Notes under the pieces: model-generated | What the model saw: the letters and a program-made list of their open reading frames with translations, nothing else | The model's database searches: none | Told to the model about the DNA's origin: nothing | Shown here: positions 40,829 to 49,133 of the stretch, in pieces | How positions within the stretch are numbered: the first letter of the stretch is position 1 | Layout of the letters: each line of letters begins with the position of its first letter | Assembly (NCBI GenBank): GCA_024711345.1 | Contig: JANJTA010000035.1 | Span: forward strand, 124,001 to 188,000 | Origin: Rhodanobacter sp. | GTDB lineage: Bacteria; Pseudomonadota; Gammaproteobacteria; Xanthomonadales; Rhodanobacteraceae | Reading direction: 5' to 3' | DNA: 64,000 nt | Program-made: the position numbers and the translations under genes

Positions 40829-41967
40829 AGCCGGCACAGCCGCTCGGCAGCCGCCTCCATGGTGGCATCGCTCTTGGCGAAGCACAGCCGCAGCAACCGC
40901 GTACCCGCCGCGTGTTCGTAGAACGGCGTCAGCGGAATCGCCGCCACGCCGCCGTGCTCGACCAGCCAGCGGCTGAAGGCAAGATCGTCCTCGTCACGGA
41001 TCGCCGAATAGTCGACCAGCTGGAAGTAGCCGCCCGGCACGTCGAGCAGCTTGAAGCGCGACGGCGCCAGCAGCGCGCGGAAGCGGTCGCGCTTGGCCTG
41101 GTAGAACGCCGGCAGCTCCAGGTAATGCTGCGGGTCGCTGGCCATGAACTCGGCGAACGCCGCCTGCGCCGGGTGGAAGGTGCAGAAGGTGAGGTACTGG
41201 TGCACCTTGCGGAACTCCGCGCTCAGCGCGGCCGGCGCCACCGCGTAGCCGACCTTCCAGCCGGTGCAGTGGTAGGTCTTGCCGAACGAGGAGACCACGA
41301 TGCTGCGCTCGGCCAGCTCCGCATGGCGCAGCACGCTCTCGTGCCGCGCGCCGTCGTAGACGATGTGCTCGTAGACCTCGTCGGACAGCACCACGATGCC
41401 GGTGTCGCGCACGATCGCCGCCAGCTCTGCCAGGTCGGCCGCGGACAGCACCGCGCCGGACGGATTGTGCGGCGTGTTGATCATGATCATGCGGGTCTTC
41501 GGCGTCACCGCGTCGCGCACGCGCTGCCAGTCGATCGCGAAGGCCGGCACGGTCAGCGGAATGTGCACCGCGCGCGCGCCCTGCAGCTCGATCGCCGGCT
41601 CGTAGCAGTCGTAGGCCGGGTCGAACACGATCACTTCCTCGCCCGCCCGCACGGTGGCCGCGATCGCCGCGAAGATCGCCTCGGTGGCGCCGGAGGTGAG
41701 CGTGATGTCGGTATCGACATCGAGTCGGCGGCCGTACAGGCGCTCGGTCTTCAGCACGATCTGCTCGCGCAGGGCCGCCGTGCCGTGCATCGGCGCGTAT
41801 TGGTTGCGGCCCTCGTTCATGGCGCGGGTCAGCGCGTCGCGCAGGCCCTGCGGCGGCTCGAAGTCGGGGAAACCCTGACCCAGGTTGACCGCCTTGTGCT
41901 GCAGCGCGAGCTGGCTCATCACGCTGAAGATGGTGGTGCCGACTTTGGGAAGCTTGGTCGCGATCAT
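40825..41967 (-). CDS. Methionine/glutamine-type aminotransferase (YbdL-like)
   Basis: 380-residue class I PLP aminotransferase close to YbdL and kynurenine/glutamine transaminase K. Landmarks: IFSVMSQLALQHKAVNLGQG, TSGATEAIFAAI, INTPHNPSGAV, DEVYEHIVYDG and the PLP-lysine motif SSFGKTYHCTGWKVG. This family transaminates methionine or glutamine with keto acids. The start at 41967 gives the typical N-terminus; a longer frame to 42048 has no support. TATACG lies 8 nt before the ATG, within a motif shared with cys genes (see finding). The downstream omega-amidase overlaps it. Confidence 0.9.
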   Translation of the reverse strand: MIATKLPKVGTTIFSVMSQLALQHKAVNLGQGFPDFEPPQGLRDALTRAMNEGRNQYAPMHGTAALREQIVLKTERLYGRRLDVDTDITLTSGATEAIFAAIAATVRAGEEVIVFDPAYDCYEPAIELQGARAVHIPLTVPAFAIDWQRVRDAVTPKTRMIMINTPHNPSGAVLSAADLAELAAIVRDTGIVVLSDEVYEHIVYDGARHESVLRHAELAERSIVVSSFGKTYHCTGWKVGYAVAPAALSAEFRKVHQYLTFCTFHPAQAAFAEFMASDPQHYLELPAFYQAKRDRFRALLAPSRFKLLDVPGGYFQLVDYSAIRDEDDLAFSRWLVEHGGVAAIPLTPFYEHAAGTRLLRLCFAKSDATMEAAAERLCRL

Positions 41968-41974
41968 CGTTTGG

Positions 41975-41988
41975 CCGTATAAATGTCC
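41975..41988 (-). promoter_or_regulatory. Third copy of the 14-bp motif, before the YbdL-like aminotransferase gene
   Basis: Minus-strand GGACATTTATACGG ends 8 nt before the ATG at 41967. It matches the cysG copy at 12 of 14 positions. Its TATACG could also be a -10 box of a leaderless or short-leader transcript. Confidence 0.4.
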
Positions 41989-42028
41989 GTAAACCCGGCA
42001 GCGTACTGCATCGGGGCATCCGCGCGCA

Positions 42029-43003
42029 TCACGCCGCGGGAAGTTCATCCAGCGGGCGCTGCTTGCACTGCTCGTGCTTCAGCAAGGTGGTGGCTGGCAG
42101 CCGCTCGGCCAGGAAATCCACCAGCGCGCGCACGCCGGGCAACATGCCGCGCCGGCTGGGGTAGACGAAGTGCATGGTGCCTTCGGGCATGCTCCACTCC
42201 GGCAGCACCACTTCCAGCTCGCCGGCGGCGATCGCCGGTGCGCAGACGAACTCCGGCAGCAATGCCACGCCCATGCCGCGACGCGCCGCCTCCAGCAGCA
42301 CGGCGAAATCGCCGGTGATCAGCCGTGCCTGCACCTCCACGCTGGTCTGCTCGCCGCCGGCCCCGATCAGCTCCCACAGCTGGGCGCCCTCGTGCTCGCT
42401 CATCGACAGCGCCGGCAGCCGGGCCAGGTCGCCCGGCTGGGCCGGGCGCCCCAGCGCCTTCAGCAGCGCGGGGCTGGCCACCAGCTTGGTGCGCGACAGA
42501 CCGAAGGTGCGGATCACCAGGTTCGCGTCGCTGTCCAGCTTGGTACGCACGCGGATCGCCAGGTCATAGCCCTCGCCGATCAGGTCGACCCGGCGGTTGC
42601 CGGACAGCAGTCGCACCTGCATCTTCGGATACTGCGCGAGGAAATCCGGCAGCACGTGCGCCAGCACGGTCTGCGCCAGCGACACCGGGCAGCTCAAGCG
42701 CACCACGCCGCGTGGCTCGGCGCGCAGTTCGTCCACCGCGTCCTGCGCCGCCTGCGCTTCTTCCAGCACGGCGCGGCAGTGCGCATAGAAGCGCTCGCCG
42801 ACTTCGGTCACCACGAAGCGCCTCGTGGTCCGCTGCAGCAGGCGCACGCCGAGGCGTTCCTCGAGCTGGGCCACGCGCTTGCTCAGGCGCGATTTCGGCA
42901 CGCCCAACGCGCGGCCGGCCGCGGAAAAGCCGCCATGCTCGACCACCGCGGCGAAGAAATACAGGTCGTTGAGGTCCTGCAGGGCACCGCTCAGCATCGT
43001 CAT
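42029..43003 (-). CDS. LysR-family regulator (divergent from azoR)
   Basis: 324 residues. The N-terminal winged helix reads LNDLYFFAAVVEHGGFSAAG then PKSRLSKRVAQLEERLGVRLLQRT, and the effector domain runs from about 90. It belongs to the group often divergent from quinone or azo reductase genes. I start it at 43003 because GGAA lies 7 nt upstream; starts at 43015 and 42997 are also possible. It shares the 100-bp divergent region with azoR, where an inverted repeat GATAAG-N15-CTTATC lies. Confidence 0.9.
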   Translation of the reverse strand: MTMLSGALQDLNDLYFFAAVVEHGGFSAAGRALGVPKSRLSKRVAQLEERLGVRLLQRTTRRFVVTEVGERFYAHCRAVLEEAQAAQDAVDELRAEPRGVVRLSCPVSLAQTVLAHVLPDFLAQYPKMQVRLLSGNRRVDLIGEGYDLAIRVRTKLDSDANLVIRTFGLSRTKLVASPALLKALGRPAQPGDLARLPALSMSEHEGAQLWELIGAGGEQTSVEVQARLITGDFAVLLEAARRGMGVALLPEFVCAPAIAAGELEVVLPEWSMPEGTMHFVYPSRRGMLPGVRALVDFLAERLPATTLLKHEQCKQRPLDELPAA

Positions 43004-43023
43004 GATCGTTTCCATTCAAGAAC

Positions 43024-43050
43024 GATAAGTTCGACATCCGCCATCTTATC
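43024..43050. promoter_or_regulatory. Candidate operator between LysR and azoR
   Basis: GATAAG (43024-43029) and CTTATC (43045-43050) form a perfect inverted repeat with a 15-bp spacer, in the middle of the divergent intergenic region and 67 bp before azoR. LysR proteins usually bind such T-N11-A-like dyads; identity of the ligand is unknown. Confidence 0.5.
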
Positions 43051-43116
43051 GCGACATTGTTCCGAATATATCTTGATTCCCGTCGCCAATCCCTTGGCCC
43101 GATCAGGACTCCCCTC

Positions 43117-43701
43117 ATGAAACTCTTGCATATCGACTCCAGCGCGCTGGGTGGCTACTCGGTGTCGCGTCAACTGACCGCCGACATCGTAGCCGAGCTG
43201 ACGCGCAGCACGCCCGCCGCCAAGGTTCGCTACCACGACCTCGCTGCGCAGCCGCTGCCGCACTGGGCCCCGGTGGCCGACGCCAGCGATCCCGCCGCCG
43301 TGGCCGGCACCGAAATGCTCGAGGAATTCCTCGCCGCCGACGTGGTGGTGATCGGCGCGCCCATGTACAACTTCGCCATCTCCAGTTCGCTCAAGGCCTG
43401 GCTCGACCGCATCCTGGTCGCCGGCAAGACCTTCCGCTACACCGCCGACGGCCCCGAAGGCCTGGCCGGCGGCAAGCGGGTGATCATCGCCTCCAGCCGC
43501 GGCGGCTTCTACGGCAAGGATGCGCCGGCCGCGGCGATGGACTTCCAGGAACCCTACCTGCGCGCCGTGTTCGCCTTCATCGGCATCAACCAAGTGGAGT
43601 TCGTGCGCGCCGAGGGCATCGCGGTCGGCGAGGAACAGAAGCTCGCGGCGCTGGCCTCGGCCCGTCAGAGCATCGGCACGCTGATGGCCGCAGCGGCCTG
43701 A
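43117..43701 (+). CDS. azoR: FMN-dependent NADH azoreductase/quinone reductase
   Basis: 194-residue flavodoxin-like reductase that transfers two electrons from NADH to quinones or azo dyes. Seen: [15 protein letters not shown] (FMN phosphate loop), [18 protein letters not shown] and [12 protein letters not shown] precedes the start at 43117. It is divergent from a LysR regulator that probably controls it in response to quinones or dyes. Confidence 0.93.
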   Translation: MKLLHIDSSALGGYSVSRQLTADIVAELTRSTPAAKVRYHDLAAQPLPHWAPVADASDPAAVAGTEMLEEFLAADVVVIGAPMYNFAISSSLKAWLDRILVAGKTFRYTADGPEGLAGGKRVIIASSRGGFYGKDAPAAAMDFQEPYLRAVFAFIGINQVEFVRAEGIAVGEEQKLAALASARQSIGTLMAAAA

Positions 43702-43837
43702 TCCACGCACACCGGCTGACGCCCCTGCCCCGCGCAGAAGGCGTCAGCCACGGTGCGCACCACGGCGCGGGCGCCGCAGTGGAAAAACCGCGCGCGTGCC
43801 GACACACTGCCGGTTCCATCGTCATGGGGAACCGCGC

Positions 43838-45505
43838 ATGAACCGCTTGCTCCATCTGCCACTGCTGGCCCTGCTGGCGCTCGCGCCGGCCGCGCCGGCC
43901 GCCGACCTGCTGGTCAGCAACGTCAACGGCTACACGCTGGACAGCCACGGCAAGCTGCAGCATTTCCAGGCCCTGCTGGTCGACCAGGGCAAGGTGGTGG
44001 CCACCGGCAGCGATGCCGAACTGGCCGCGCGCGCCAACGGCGCCAGGGTGGTGGACGGCCACGGCCGCACCCTGCTGCCGGGCCTGATCGACGCCCATGG
44101 CCACGTGCTCGACCTCGGCTACGCCCGCACCAGCGTCGACCTCACCGGCACGCAATCGCTGGCCGAGGCGCTGGCCAAGGTGAAGGCCTACGCCGCCGCG
44201 CATCCCGACGCGAAATGGATCGTCGGCGGCGGCTGGAACCAGGAGATCTGGAAGCTCGGCCGCTTCCCCACCGCGCAGGAACTGGACGCCGTGGTGGCCG
44301 ATCGCCCGGTGTGGCTGAGCCGCGTCGACGGCCACGCCGCCTGGGCCAACTCCGCCGCCATCAAGCTGGCCGGCGTCACCGCGGCCACCAAGGACCCATC
44401 CGGCGGGCGCATCGAGCGCGACGCCCACGGCAACCCGGCCGGGGTATTCGTCGACGGCGCCACCGACCTGATCGGCGGCAAGGTGCCGGCGCCCACCGCG
44501 CAGGAGCGGGCCGCCGCGCTCGACGCCGCGCTGGCCGAGATGGCCAGCGTGGGCCTCACCGGCGTCGGCGACGCCGGCATCGACCTGGACACCTACCGCC
44601 TGTACCGCGAGTACGCCGATGCGCACAAGCTCACCGCGCGCATCTACGCGATGATCCGCGATACCGGCGCCGCGTTCGACGCCGTCAGCCAGCACGGCCC
44701 GCTGGTCGGCTACGGCGGCGACTTCCTCAGCGTGCGTGCGGTGAAGCTGTTCGCCGACGGCGCGCTGGGCAGCCGCGGCGCGGCCATGCTCAAGCCCTAC
44801 AGCGACGACCCGCACAACCGCGGCCTGCTGTTCCTGCAACCCGACGAGCTGACCGCGAAGATCGACAAGGCCTTCGCCAAGGGTTACCAGGTGGCCATCC
44901 ACGCCATCGGCGACGGCGCCAACCGCGAGGTACTGGACAGCTTCGCCGCCGCCTACAAGACCCACCCCGACGCCATCGCGCTGCGCAACCGCGTCGAGCA
45001 CGCGCAGATCGTGTCGCTTGAGGACATCCCGCGCTTCGTGCCGCTCAAGCTGATCGCCTCGATGCAGCCCACCCACGCCACCTCCGACATGAACATGGCC
45101 GAAGACCGCATCGGCCACCAGCGGATCGCCGGCGCCTATGCGTGGCAGCGTTTCCTGAAGCAGGGCACGGTGATCGCCGGCGGCTCGGACTTCCCGGTGG
45201 AGTCGCCGAACCCGTTCTATGGCCTGTATTCGGCCATTACCCGCGAGGACCACAACGGCCAGCCGCCGGGTGGCTGGTATCCGCAGCAGGACATGACGCC
45301 GGTACAGGCGCTGCGCGCGTTCACCCTCGATGCGGCTTACGCGCAACACGCGGAGAAGACCCTGGGCACGCTGGAGCCGGGCAAGTGGGCCGACTTCATC
45401 CTGGTCGACCACGACGTCTTCAAGGACCCCGCCAGCAGGATCTGGAACACCAAGGTGTTGCAGACCTGGGTTGGCGGCAAGCAGGTCTACGCCGCCAAGG
45501 ATTGA
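43838..45505 (+). CDS. Exported amidohydrolase (YtcJ-like, PF07969 type)
   Basis: 555 residues. A signal peptide (about 1-22, APAA then D) suggests periplasmic action, unusual but seen often in this subfamily. Metal-binding HxH: His87 and His89 in GLIDAHGHV. Also seen: WLSRVDGHAAWANS, a conserved KLFADGALGSRGAAM with a lysine, IHAIGDGANREVLD and GGSDFPVESPNPFYGLYSA. The composite beta-sandwich edge strands sit at both ends. The substrate of YtcJ-like proteins is generally unknown. A strong shared terminator follows. Confidence 0.9.
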   Translation: MNRLLHLPLLALLALAPAAPAADLLVSNVNGYTLDSHGKLQHFQALLVDQGKVVATGSDAELAARANGARVVDGHGRTLLPGLIDAHGHVLDLGYARTSVDLTGTQSLAEALAKVKAYAAAHPDAKWIVGGGWNQEIWKLGRFPTAQELDAVVADRPVWLSRVDGHAAWANSAAIKLAGVTAATKDPSGGRIERDAHGNPAGVFVDGATDLIGGKVPAPTAQERAAALDAALAEMASVGLTGVGDAGIDLDTYRLYREYADAHKLTARIYAMIRDTGAAFDAVSQHGPLVGYGGDFLSVRAVKLFADGALGSRGAAMLKPYSDDPHNRGLLFLQPDELTAKIDKAFAKGYQVAIHAIGDGANREVLDSFAAAYKTHPDAIALRNRVEHAQIVSLEDIPRFVPLKLIASMQPTHATSDMNMAEDRIGHQRIAGAYAWQRFLKQGTVIAGGSDFPVESPNPFYGLYSAITREDHNGQPPGGWYPQQDMTPVQALRAFTLDAAYAQHAEKTLGTLEPGKWADFILVDHDVFKDPASRIWNTKVLQTWVGGKQVYAAKD

Positions 45506-45524
45506 CGCGGCAGGAGGCGTGATG

Positions 45525-45555
45525 AAAGGCCGGCGCTGGCGCCGGCCTTTCCGTC
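45525..45555 (+). terminator. Bidirectional terminator between amidohydrolase and SDR genes
   Basis: AAAGGCCGGCG and CGCCGGCCTTT form an 11-bp perfect stem around CTGG. The T-run is short (TTTCCG), but the stem is very stable and serves both converging genes. Confidence 0.8.
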
Positions 45556-45562
45556 GATGGGC

Positions 45563-46348
45563 TCAGATCGCCGAGGTCCTGCCGCCGTCCATCGGGATGA
45601 TCGCGCCGGTGACGTAGCTGGCCCGCGCCGAGGCCAGGAACAGCGCCACGTCGGCGATCTCCTCGGGTTCGGCCAGACGCCCCAGCGGAATGCCGGCGAG
45701 CTGCCGCGCCAACAGCTCCTCGCGCGGCAGGCCGGTGGCTCGCACGTCGGCGTCCAGGCCCTCCTCCACGCGGCCGGTGCGGGTGATGCCGGGATTGATC
45801 GCGTTGACCCGCACACCCTTGCCCGCGTAGGCATTCGCATAGCCCACGGTGGCCAGCATCAGCGCGGCGTTGGCCGAGCCGCCGGCGATGTGCTGCGGGT
45901 TGGCCTGCCGGCCGCCCTGCCCGATCACGTTGACGATGCTGCCGCGCCCGCGCGCGCCCATGCGCCTGATCACCGGGTCGATCGCATGCATGTAGCTGAG
46001 ATACTTCGCCTGCATCGCCGCCAGCACGACGGTCGCATCCAGTTCAGCCGGCGGCGTGCGGCGGGCGGCGCCGGCGCAATTCACCAGCACCTCGATCGGG
46101 CCGTGATCGCGCTCGATGCGCTCGATCACCAGCCCCGCCGCCACGCTGTCCTTCAGGTCCGCCGCCTGCACCGCCAACGCCAGCCCGGCCGCGGCCAGCC
46201 GCCGTTGCGCCGCCTGCAGGTTGGCCGGATCCCGCGAGATGCCCACCACCGTCGCCCCTTCGCGGGCGAATGCGGCAGCGCAGGCCAGCCCGATGCCCTT
46301 GCTGGCGCCGGTGACCACCACCAGCCGGCCGCTCATTGCGAGATCCAT
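45563..46348 (-). CDS. SDR-family protein lacking the YxxxK catalytic motif
   Basis: 261-residue Rossmann-fold protein. The cofactor motif TGASKGIG (13-20), the NAG-type VNCAGAA and the late INPG[I]TRT are intact. At the active site the usual Ser, Tyr and Lys are missing: the catalytic segment reads IGQGGRQANPQHIAGGSANA with AAL following, so Tyr and Lys align with Gly and Asn. The fold and NAD(P) binding are secure, but ordinary dehydrogenase chemistry is not. The start at 46348 has GGAG 6 nt upstream. A related subgroup occurs in Burkholderia and others, as I recall. Confidence 0.88.
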   Translation of the reverse strand: MDLAMSGRLVVVTGASKGIGLACAAAFAREGATVVGISRDPANLQAAQRRLAAAGLALAVQAADLKDSVAAGLVIERIERDHGPIEVLVNCAGAARRTPPAELDATVVLAAMQAKYLSYMHAIDPVIRRMGARGRGSIVNVIGQGGRQANPQHIAGGSANAALMLATVGYANAYAGKGVRVNAINPGITRTGRVEEGLDADVRATGLPREELLARQLAGIPLGRLAEPEEIADVALFLASARASYVTGAIIPMDGGRTSAI

Positions 46349-46489
46349 GCGCTGCTCCGTCGAGGCCAAAAGACCGCCCATTGAACCATGCTGGCCGCTG
46401 CCGGCGCGCTGCCAACCCTGCCGGAGCGCGCCACGGCGCGGTTTCGGCGTCTAGGCCATCAGTCATGTTGCGAAATCGGCATGAACCGA

Positions 46490-46517
46490 TTGACAGCTCG
46501 AAATATGGTGTTATAGT
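46490..46517 (+). promoter_or_regulatory. Sigma-70 promoter of the YtrA-type operon
   Basis: TTGACA (46490-46495), 16 bp, TATAGT (46512-46517); a near-consensus promoter 43 bp before the first start codon. The -10 is inside the operator at 46507-46530. Confidence 0.85.
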
Positions 46518-46530
46518 TCACTACAACACC
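46507..46530. promoter_or_regulatory. YtrA-type GntR operator (GGTG-N16-CACC)
   Basis: GGTGTTATAGT and ACTACAACACC are 11-bp inverted half-sites around TC; only one position does not pair. The outer parts give GGTG-N16-CACC. The site covers the -10 box, so the GntR protein encoded two genes downstream would block its own promoter. As I recall, this operator form has been described for a YtrA-subfamily repressor in Xanthomonas. Confidence 0.8.
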
Positions 46531-46559
46531 ACTCAACGAGGTCACTAAGGAGGCCTGTC

Positions 46560-46898
46560 ATGAAAGCGCAGAATCTGATCGCCAGCATCGCCGCCGTCCT
46601 GCTCACCGCCGCCAGCCTGAGTGCCGTCAACTACAACGTCGCCAGCCAGCCGGTCCAGGCCAACCGCACCCAGGCCGCCAGCGCCATCGACCTGGCGCCG
46701 ATCCACGTCAGCCCCAGCGCCGCCGAGATGCGCAGCGCCGCCCTGCTCGCCGACATCGGCCCCGCCGTAGCCACCATCCCGGCCGTCGGCCACCTGGACG
46801 GAACCAGCGGCACGGAGCAGCTCAGCCTGCTCGGGTCGCAGTTGGTCATGCCCTACTATTCGTTTGGCAACAAGTTCGGCCGCATCAGCAAGGAATAA
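46560..46898 (+). CDS. Small exported protein of the YtrA-type operon, function unknown
   Basis: 112 residues. The N-terminus (1-22, KAQNLIASIAAVLLTAASLSA) is a signal peptide; the mature part is a small Ala-rich peptide without cysteines and contains NYNVASQPVQANRTQAA and a C-terminal YSFGNKFGRISKE. It begins with a perfect TAAGGAGG site 6 nt from the ATG. It is the first gene after the promoter-operator and is followed 3 bp later by the GntR gene. I do not know a family name; the conserved location suggests a partner or substrate of the ABC transporter. Confidence 0.82.
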   Translation: MKAQNLIASIAAVLLTAASLSAVNYNVASQPVQANRTQAASAIDLAPIHVSPSAAEMRSAALLADIGPAVATIPAVGHLDGTSGTEQLSLLGSQLVMPYYSFGNKFGRISKE

Positions 46899-46901
46899 CA
46901 C

Positions 46902-47276
46902 ATGACCATGACCTGGAACGACAGCGTCCCGATCTATCGCCAGCTGCAGCAACGCGTGGTGGCGATGATCCTGGACGGCGCCTTGAACGAGGGCGACCCG
47001 CTGCCGTCGGTACGCCAGGTGGCCGCGGATTTTCAGATCAATCCGCTGACCGTGTCGAAGGCGTACCAGGAACTGGTCGACGAACAACTGGTTGAGAAAA
47101 GGAGGGGTCTGGGCATGTTCGTCATCGAAGGCGCGCGCGAGGCGCTGCTGAAATCGGAACGCGAGCGCTTCCTGCGCGAGGAGTGGCCGCAGCTGTTCGC
47201 CCGGCTGCAGCGGCTGGGTCTGGACCTGAAGACGCTGCTGCGCGAGGCCGGCATCGACAAGGGAGAGACGCCATGA
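46902..47276 (+). CDS. GntR-family regulator, YtrA subfamily
   Basis: 124 residues. N-terminal winged helix (about 5-75): PIYRQLQQRVVAMILDGAL, then PLPSVRQVAADFQINPLTVSKAYQEL. A short C-terminal helical region (about 80-124) replaces the large effector domain, the mark of the YtrA subfamily. These repressors control adjacent ABC transporter genes, often in response to cell-envelope stress or antibiotics. Here the operator sits over the operon promoter. The stop overlaps the ABC ATPase start by ATGA. Confidence 0.93.
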   Translation: MTMTWNDSVPIYRQLQQRVVAMILDGALNEGDPLPSVRQVAADFQINPLTVSKAYQELVDEQLVEKRRGLGMFVIEGAREALLKSERERFLREEWPQLFARLQRLGLDLKTLLREAGIDKGETP

Positions 47277-48130
47277 GCGCGGTGATCACGGCCAGTGGCC
47301 TGAGCAAGCGGTACAAGTCCGCGCTGGCGCTGGACAACGTCAGCTTCCAGATCGAGCCCGGCCGCATCGTGGGCCTGATCGGCCCCAACGGCGCCGGCAA
47401 GACCACGGCGCTGAAGGCGATCCTCGGCCTCACCGACTTCGACGGCAGCCTCAACGTGCTGGGCTATGACCCGCGCAAGCAGCGCGACAAGCTGATGGGC
47501 GAGGTCTGCTTCATTGCCGACGTGGCCGTGCTGCCGCGCTGGATCAAGGTGCGCCAGGCGGTGGACTTTGTCGCCAATGTGCACCCGCGCTTCAACCGCG
47601 CCAAGTGCGAGGCCTTCCTGGCGCGCACCAAGCTGCAGCCCGAGCAGCGCGTGCGGCAGATGTCCAAGGGCATGATCGTGCAGCTGCACCTGGCACTGGT
47701 GATGGCGATCGACGCCAGGCTGCTGATCCTGGACGAGCCCACCCTGGGCCTGGACATCCTCTACCGCAAGCAGTTCTACCAGAACCTGCTGGAGGACTAC
47801 TTCGACGAGAACAAGACCATCATCGTCACCACCCACCAGGTGGAGGAAGTCGAGCACATCCTCACCGACCTGATGTTCATCCGCGACGGCAGGATCGTGC
47901 TGGATGCCGACATGGACACGGTCGGCGACCGCTTCATCGAGGTGATGGTGGGCGCCGACAAGGCCGAGGCGACCCGCGCGCTGAAGCCGCTGGACGAACG
48001 CCAGGTGTTCGGCAAGAGCATCTTCCTGTTCGACGGCGCCGACCGCGCGACGCTGGAGCAGTTGGGCGAAATCCGCCGCCCCTCCGTCAGTGACCTGTTC
48101 GTCGCCACCATGAAAGGAACCTACGCATGA
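47273..48130 (+). CDS. ABC transporter ATP-binding protein (YtrB-like)
   Basis: 285-residue ATPase. Walker A GPNGAGKTT (37-45), Walker B LLILDEP (151-157) and His189 of the H-loop are intact. The signature LSGGQ is degenerate, reading MSKGM (131-135), as in YtrB/YydI-like exporters. It pairs with the permease next to it. ATGA overlaps at both ends (47273-47276 and 48127-48130) show tight coupling with GntR and permease genes. Confidence 0.93.
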   Translation: MSAVITASGLSKRYKSALALDNVSFQIEPGRIVGLIGPNGAGKTTALKAILGLTDFDGSLNVLGYDPRKQRDKLMGEVCFIADVAVLPRWIKVRQAVDFVANVHPRFNRAKCEAFLARTKLQPEQRVRQMSKGMIVQLHLALVMAIDARLLILDEPTLGLDILYRKQFYQNLLEDYFDENKTIIVTTHQVEEVEHILTDLMFIRDGRIVLDADMDTVGDRFIEVMVGADKAEATRALKPLDERQVFGKSIFLFDGADRATLEQLGEIRRPSVSDLFVATMKGTYA

Positions 48131-49101
48131 ATACCACTGCCTGGAAAACCATGTACTGGCTGGTGAAGCGCGAATTCTGGGAGCACCGGGGCGGCTTCTT
48201 CTGGGCCCCGATCGTCACCGGCGGCGTGTTCCTCCTGCTGAACATCATGGGCATCATCACCGCCGAGGTCGTCGGCGCCCGCCACGGCATCAACTTCGGC
48301 GCCAGCGGTGGCCTGCAACGCGTCATCGCCGACATGGACGCCGGCGACCTGAGCAAGGTCGGGTTCGCCCTGGACGTGGCGATGTACTCGGCGATGGGCC
48401 TGCTGATCGTCGTGCTGGGCTTCGTGGTGTTCTTCTACTGCCTCGGCGCGCTGTACGACGACCGCCGCGACCGCAGCATCCTGTTCTGGAAGTCGCTGCC
48501 GATTTCCGACGCCAGCACCGTGCTGTCCAAGGTCGTCAGCGCCACCGTGCTGGCTCCGATCGTCGCCGTGTTCACCGGCATCGTCGTAGGCATGCTGCAA
48601 CTGCTGATCCTCGCGGTCACGCTGTCTTTCCACGGCGTGAACGTATGGCAGTTGCTCTTGCTGGCTCATCCGTTCCGCGTCATGTTCAACCTGGTCGGCT
48701 ATATCCCGCTGTATCTGCTATGGGCGCTGCCCTCGGTGGGCTGGCTGCTGCTCTGCTCGGCCTGGGCACGCAACAAGCCGTTCCTGTGGGCCGTGGCATT
48801 GCCGGTGGCCACCGGCCTGCTGGTCAGCTGGTTCGGCATCATGGGACTGTTCGACCTGCCGACCATCTGGTTCTGGAAGAACATCGTGCAGCGCGGCCTG
48901 TTCAGCGTCTTCCCCGGCACCGGCAGCGTGTTCGGTCACCAGGGCGACTTCGCGGTCAGCGGCACCCCCGGGATGGATTTCATGGACCTGGGCAACACCT
49001 ACCAGTTGCTGGCATCGCCCAACCTGTGGATCGGCGCGGTGATCGGCTTGGGTCTGCTCGCCGGTGCCGTCTGGTTCCGCCGCTGGCGCGACGACAGCTG
49101 A
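48127..49101 (+). CDS. ABC transporter permease (ABC-2-like)
   Basis: 324-residue integral membrane protein with about six membrane segments (26-47, 86-108, 137-165, 186-211, 218-240, 300-315). The large loop at 245-298 is probably periplasmic. Its sequence is of the ABC-2/YtrC-like type, with no close signature. It overlaps the ATPase gene by ATGA. With the ATPase it would form an exporter or a bacteriocin/antibiotic-sensing system; the substrate is unknown. Confidence 0.9.
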   Translation: MNTTAWKTMYWLVKREFWEHRGGFFWAPIVTGGVFLLLNIMGIITAEVVGARHGINFGASGGLQRVIADMDAGDLSKVGFALDVAMYSAMGLLIVVLGFVVFFYCLGALYDDRRDRSILFWKSLPISDASTVLSKVVSATVLAPIVAVFTGIVVGMLQLLILAVTLSFHGVNVWQLLLLAHPFRVMFNLVGYIPLYLLWALPSVGWLLLCSAWARNKPFLWAVALPVATGLLVSWFGIMGLFDLPTIWFWKNIVQRGLFSVFPGTGSVFGHQGDFAVSGTPGMDFMDLGNTYQLLASPNLWIGAVIGLGLLAGAVWFRRWRDDS

Positions 49102-49133
49102 CTTCCCTTCAGATGCGAGAAAGGAGCACGCCC

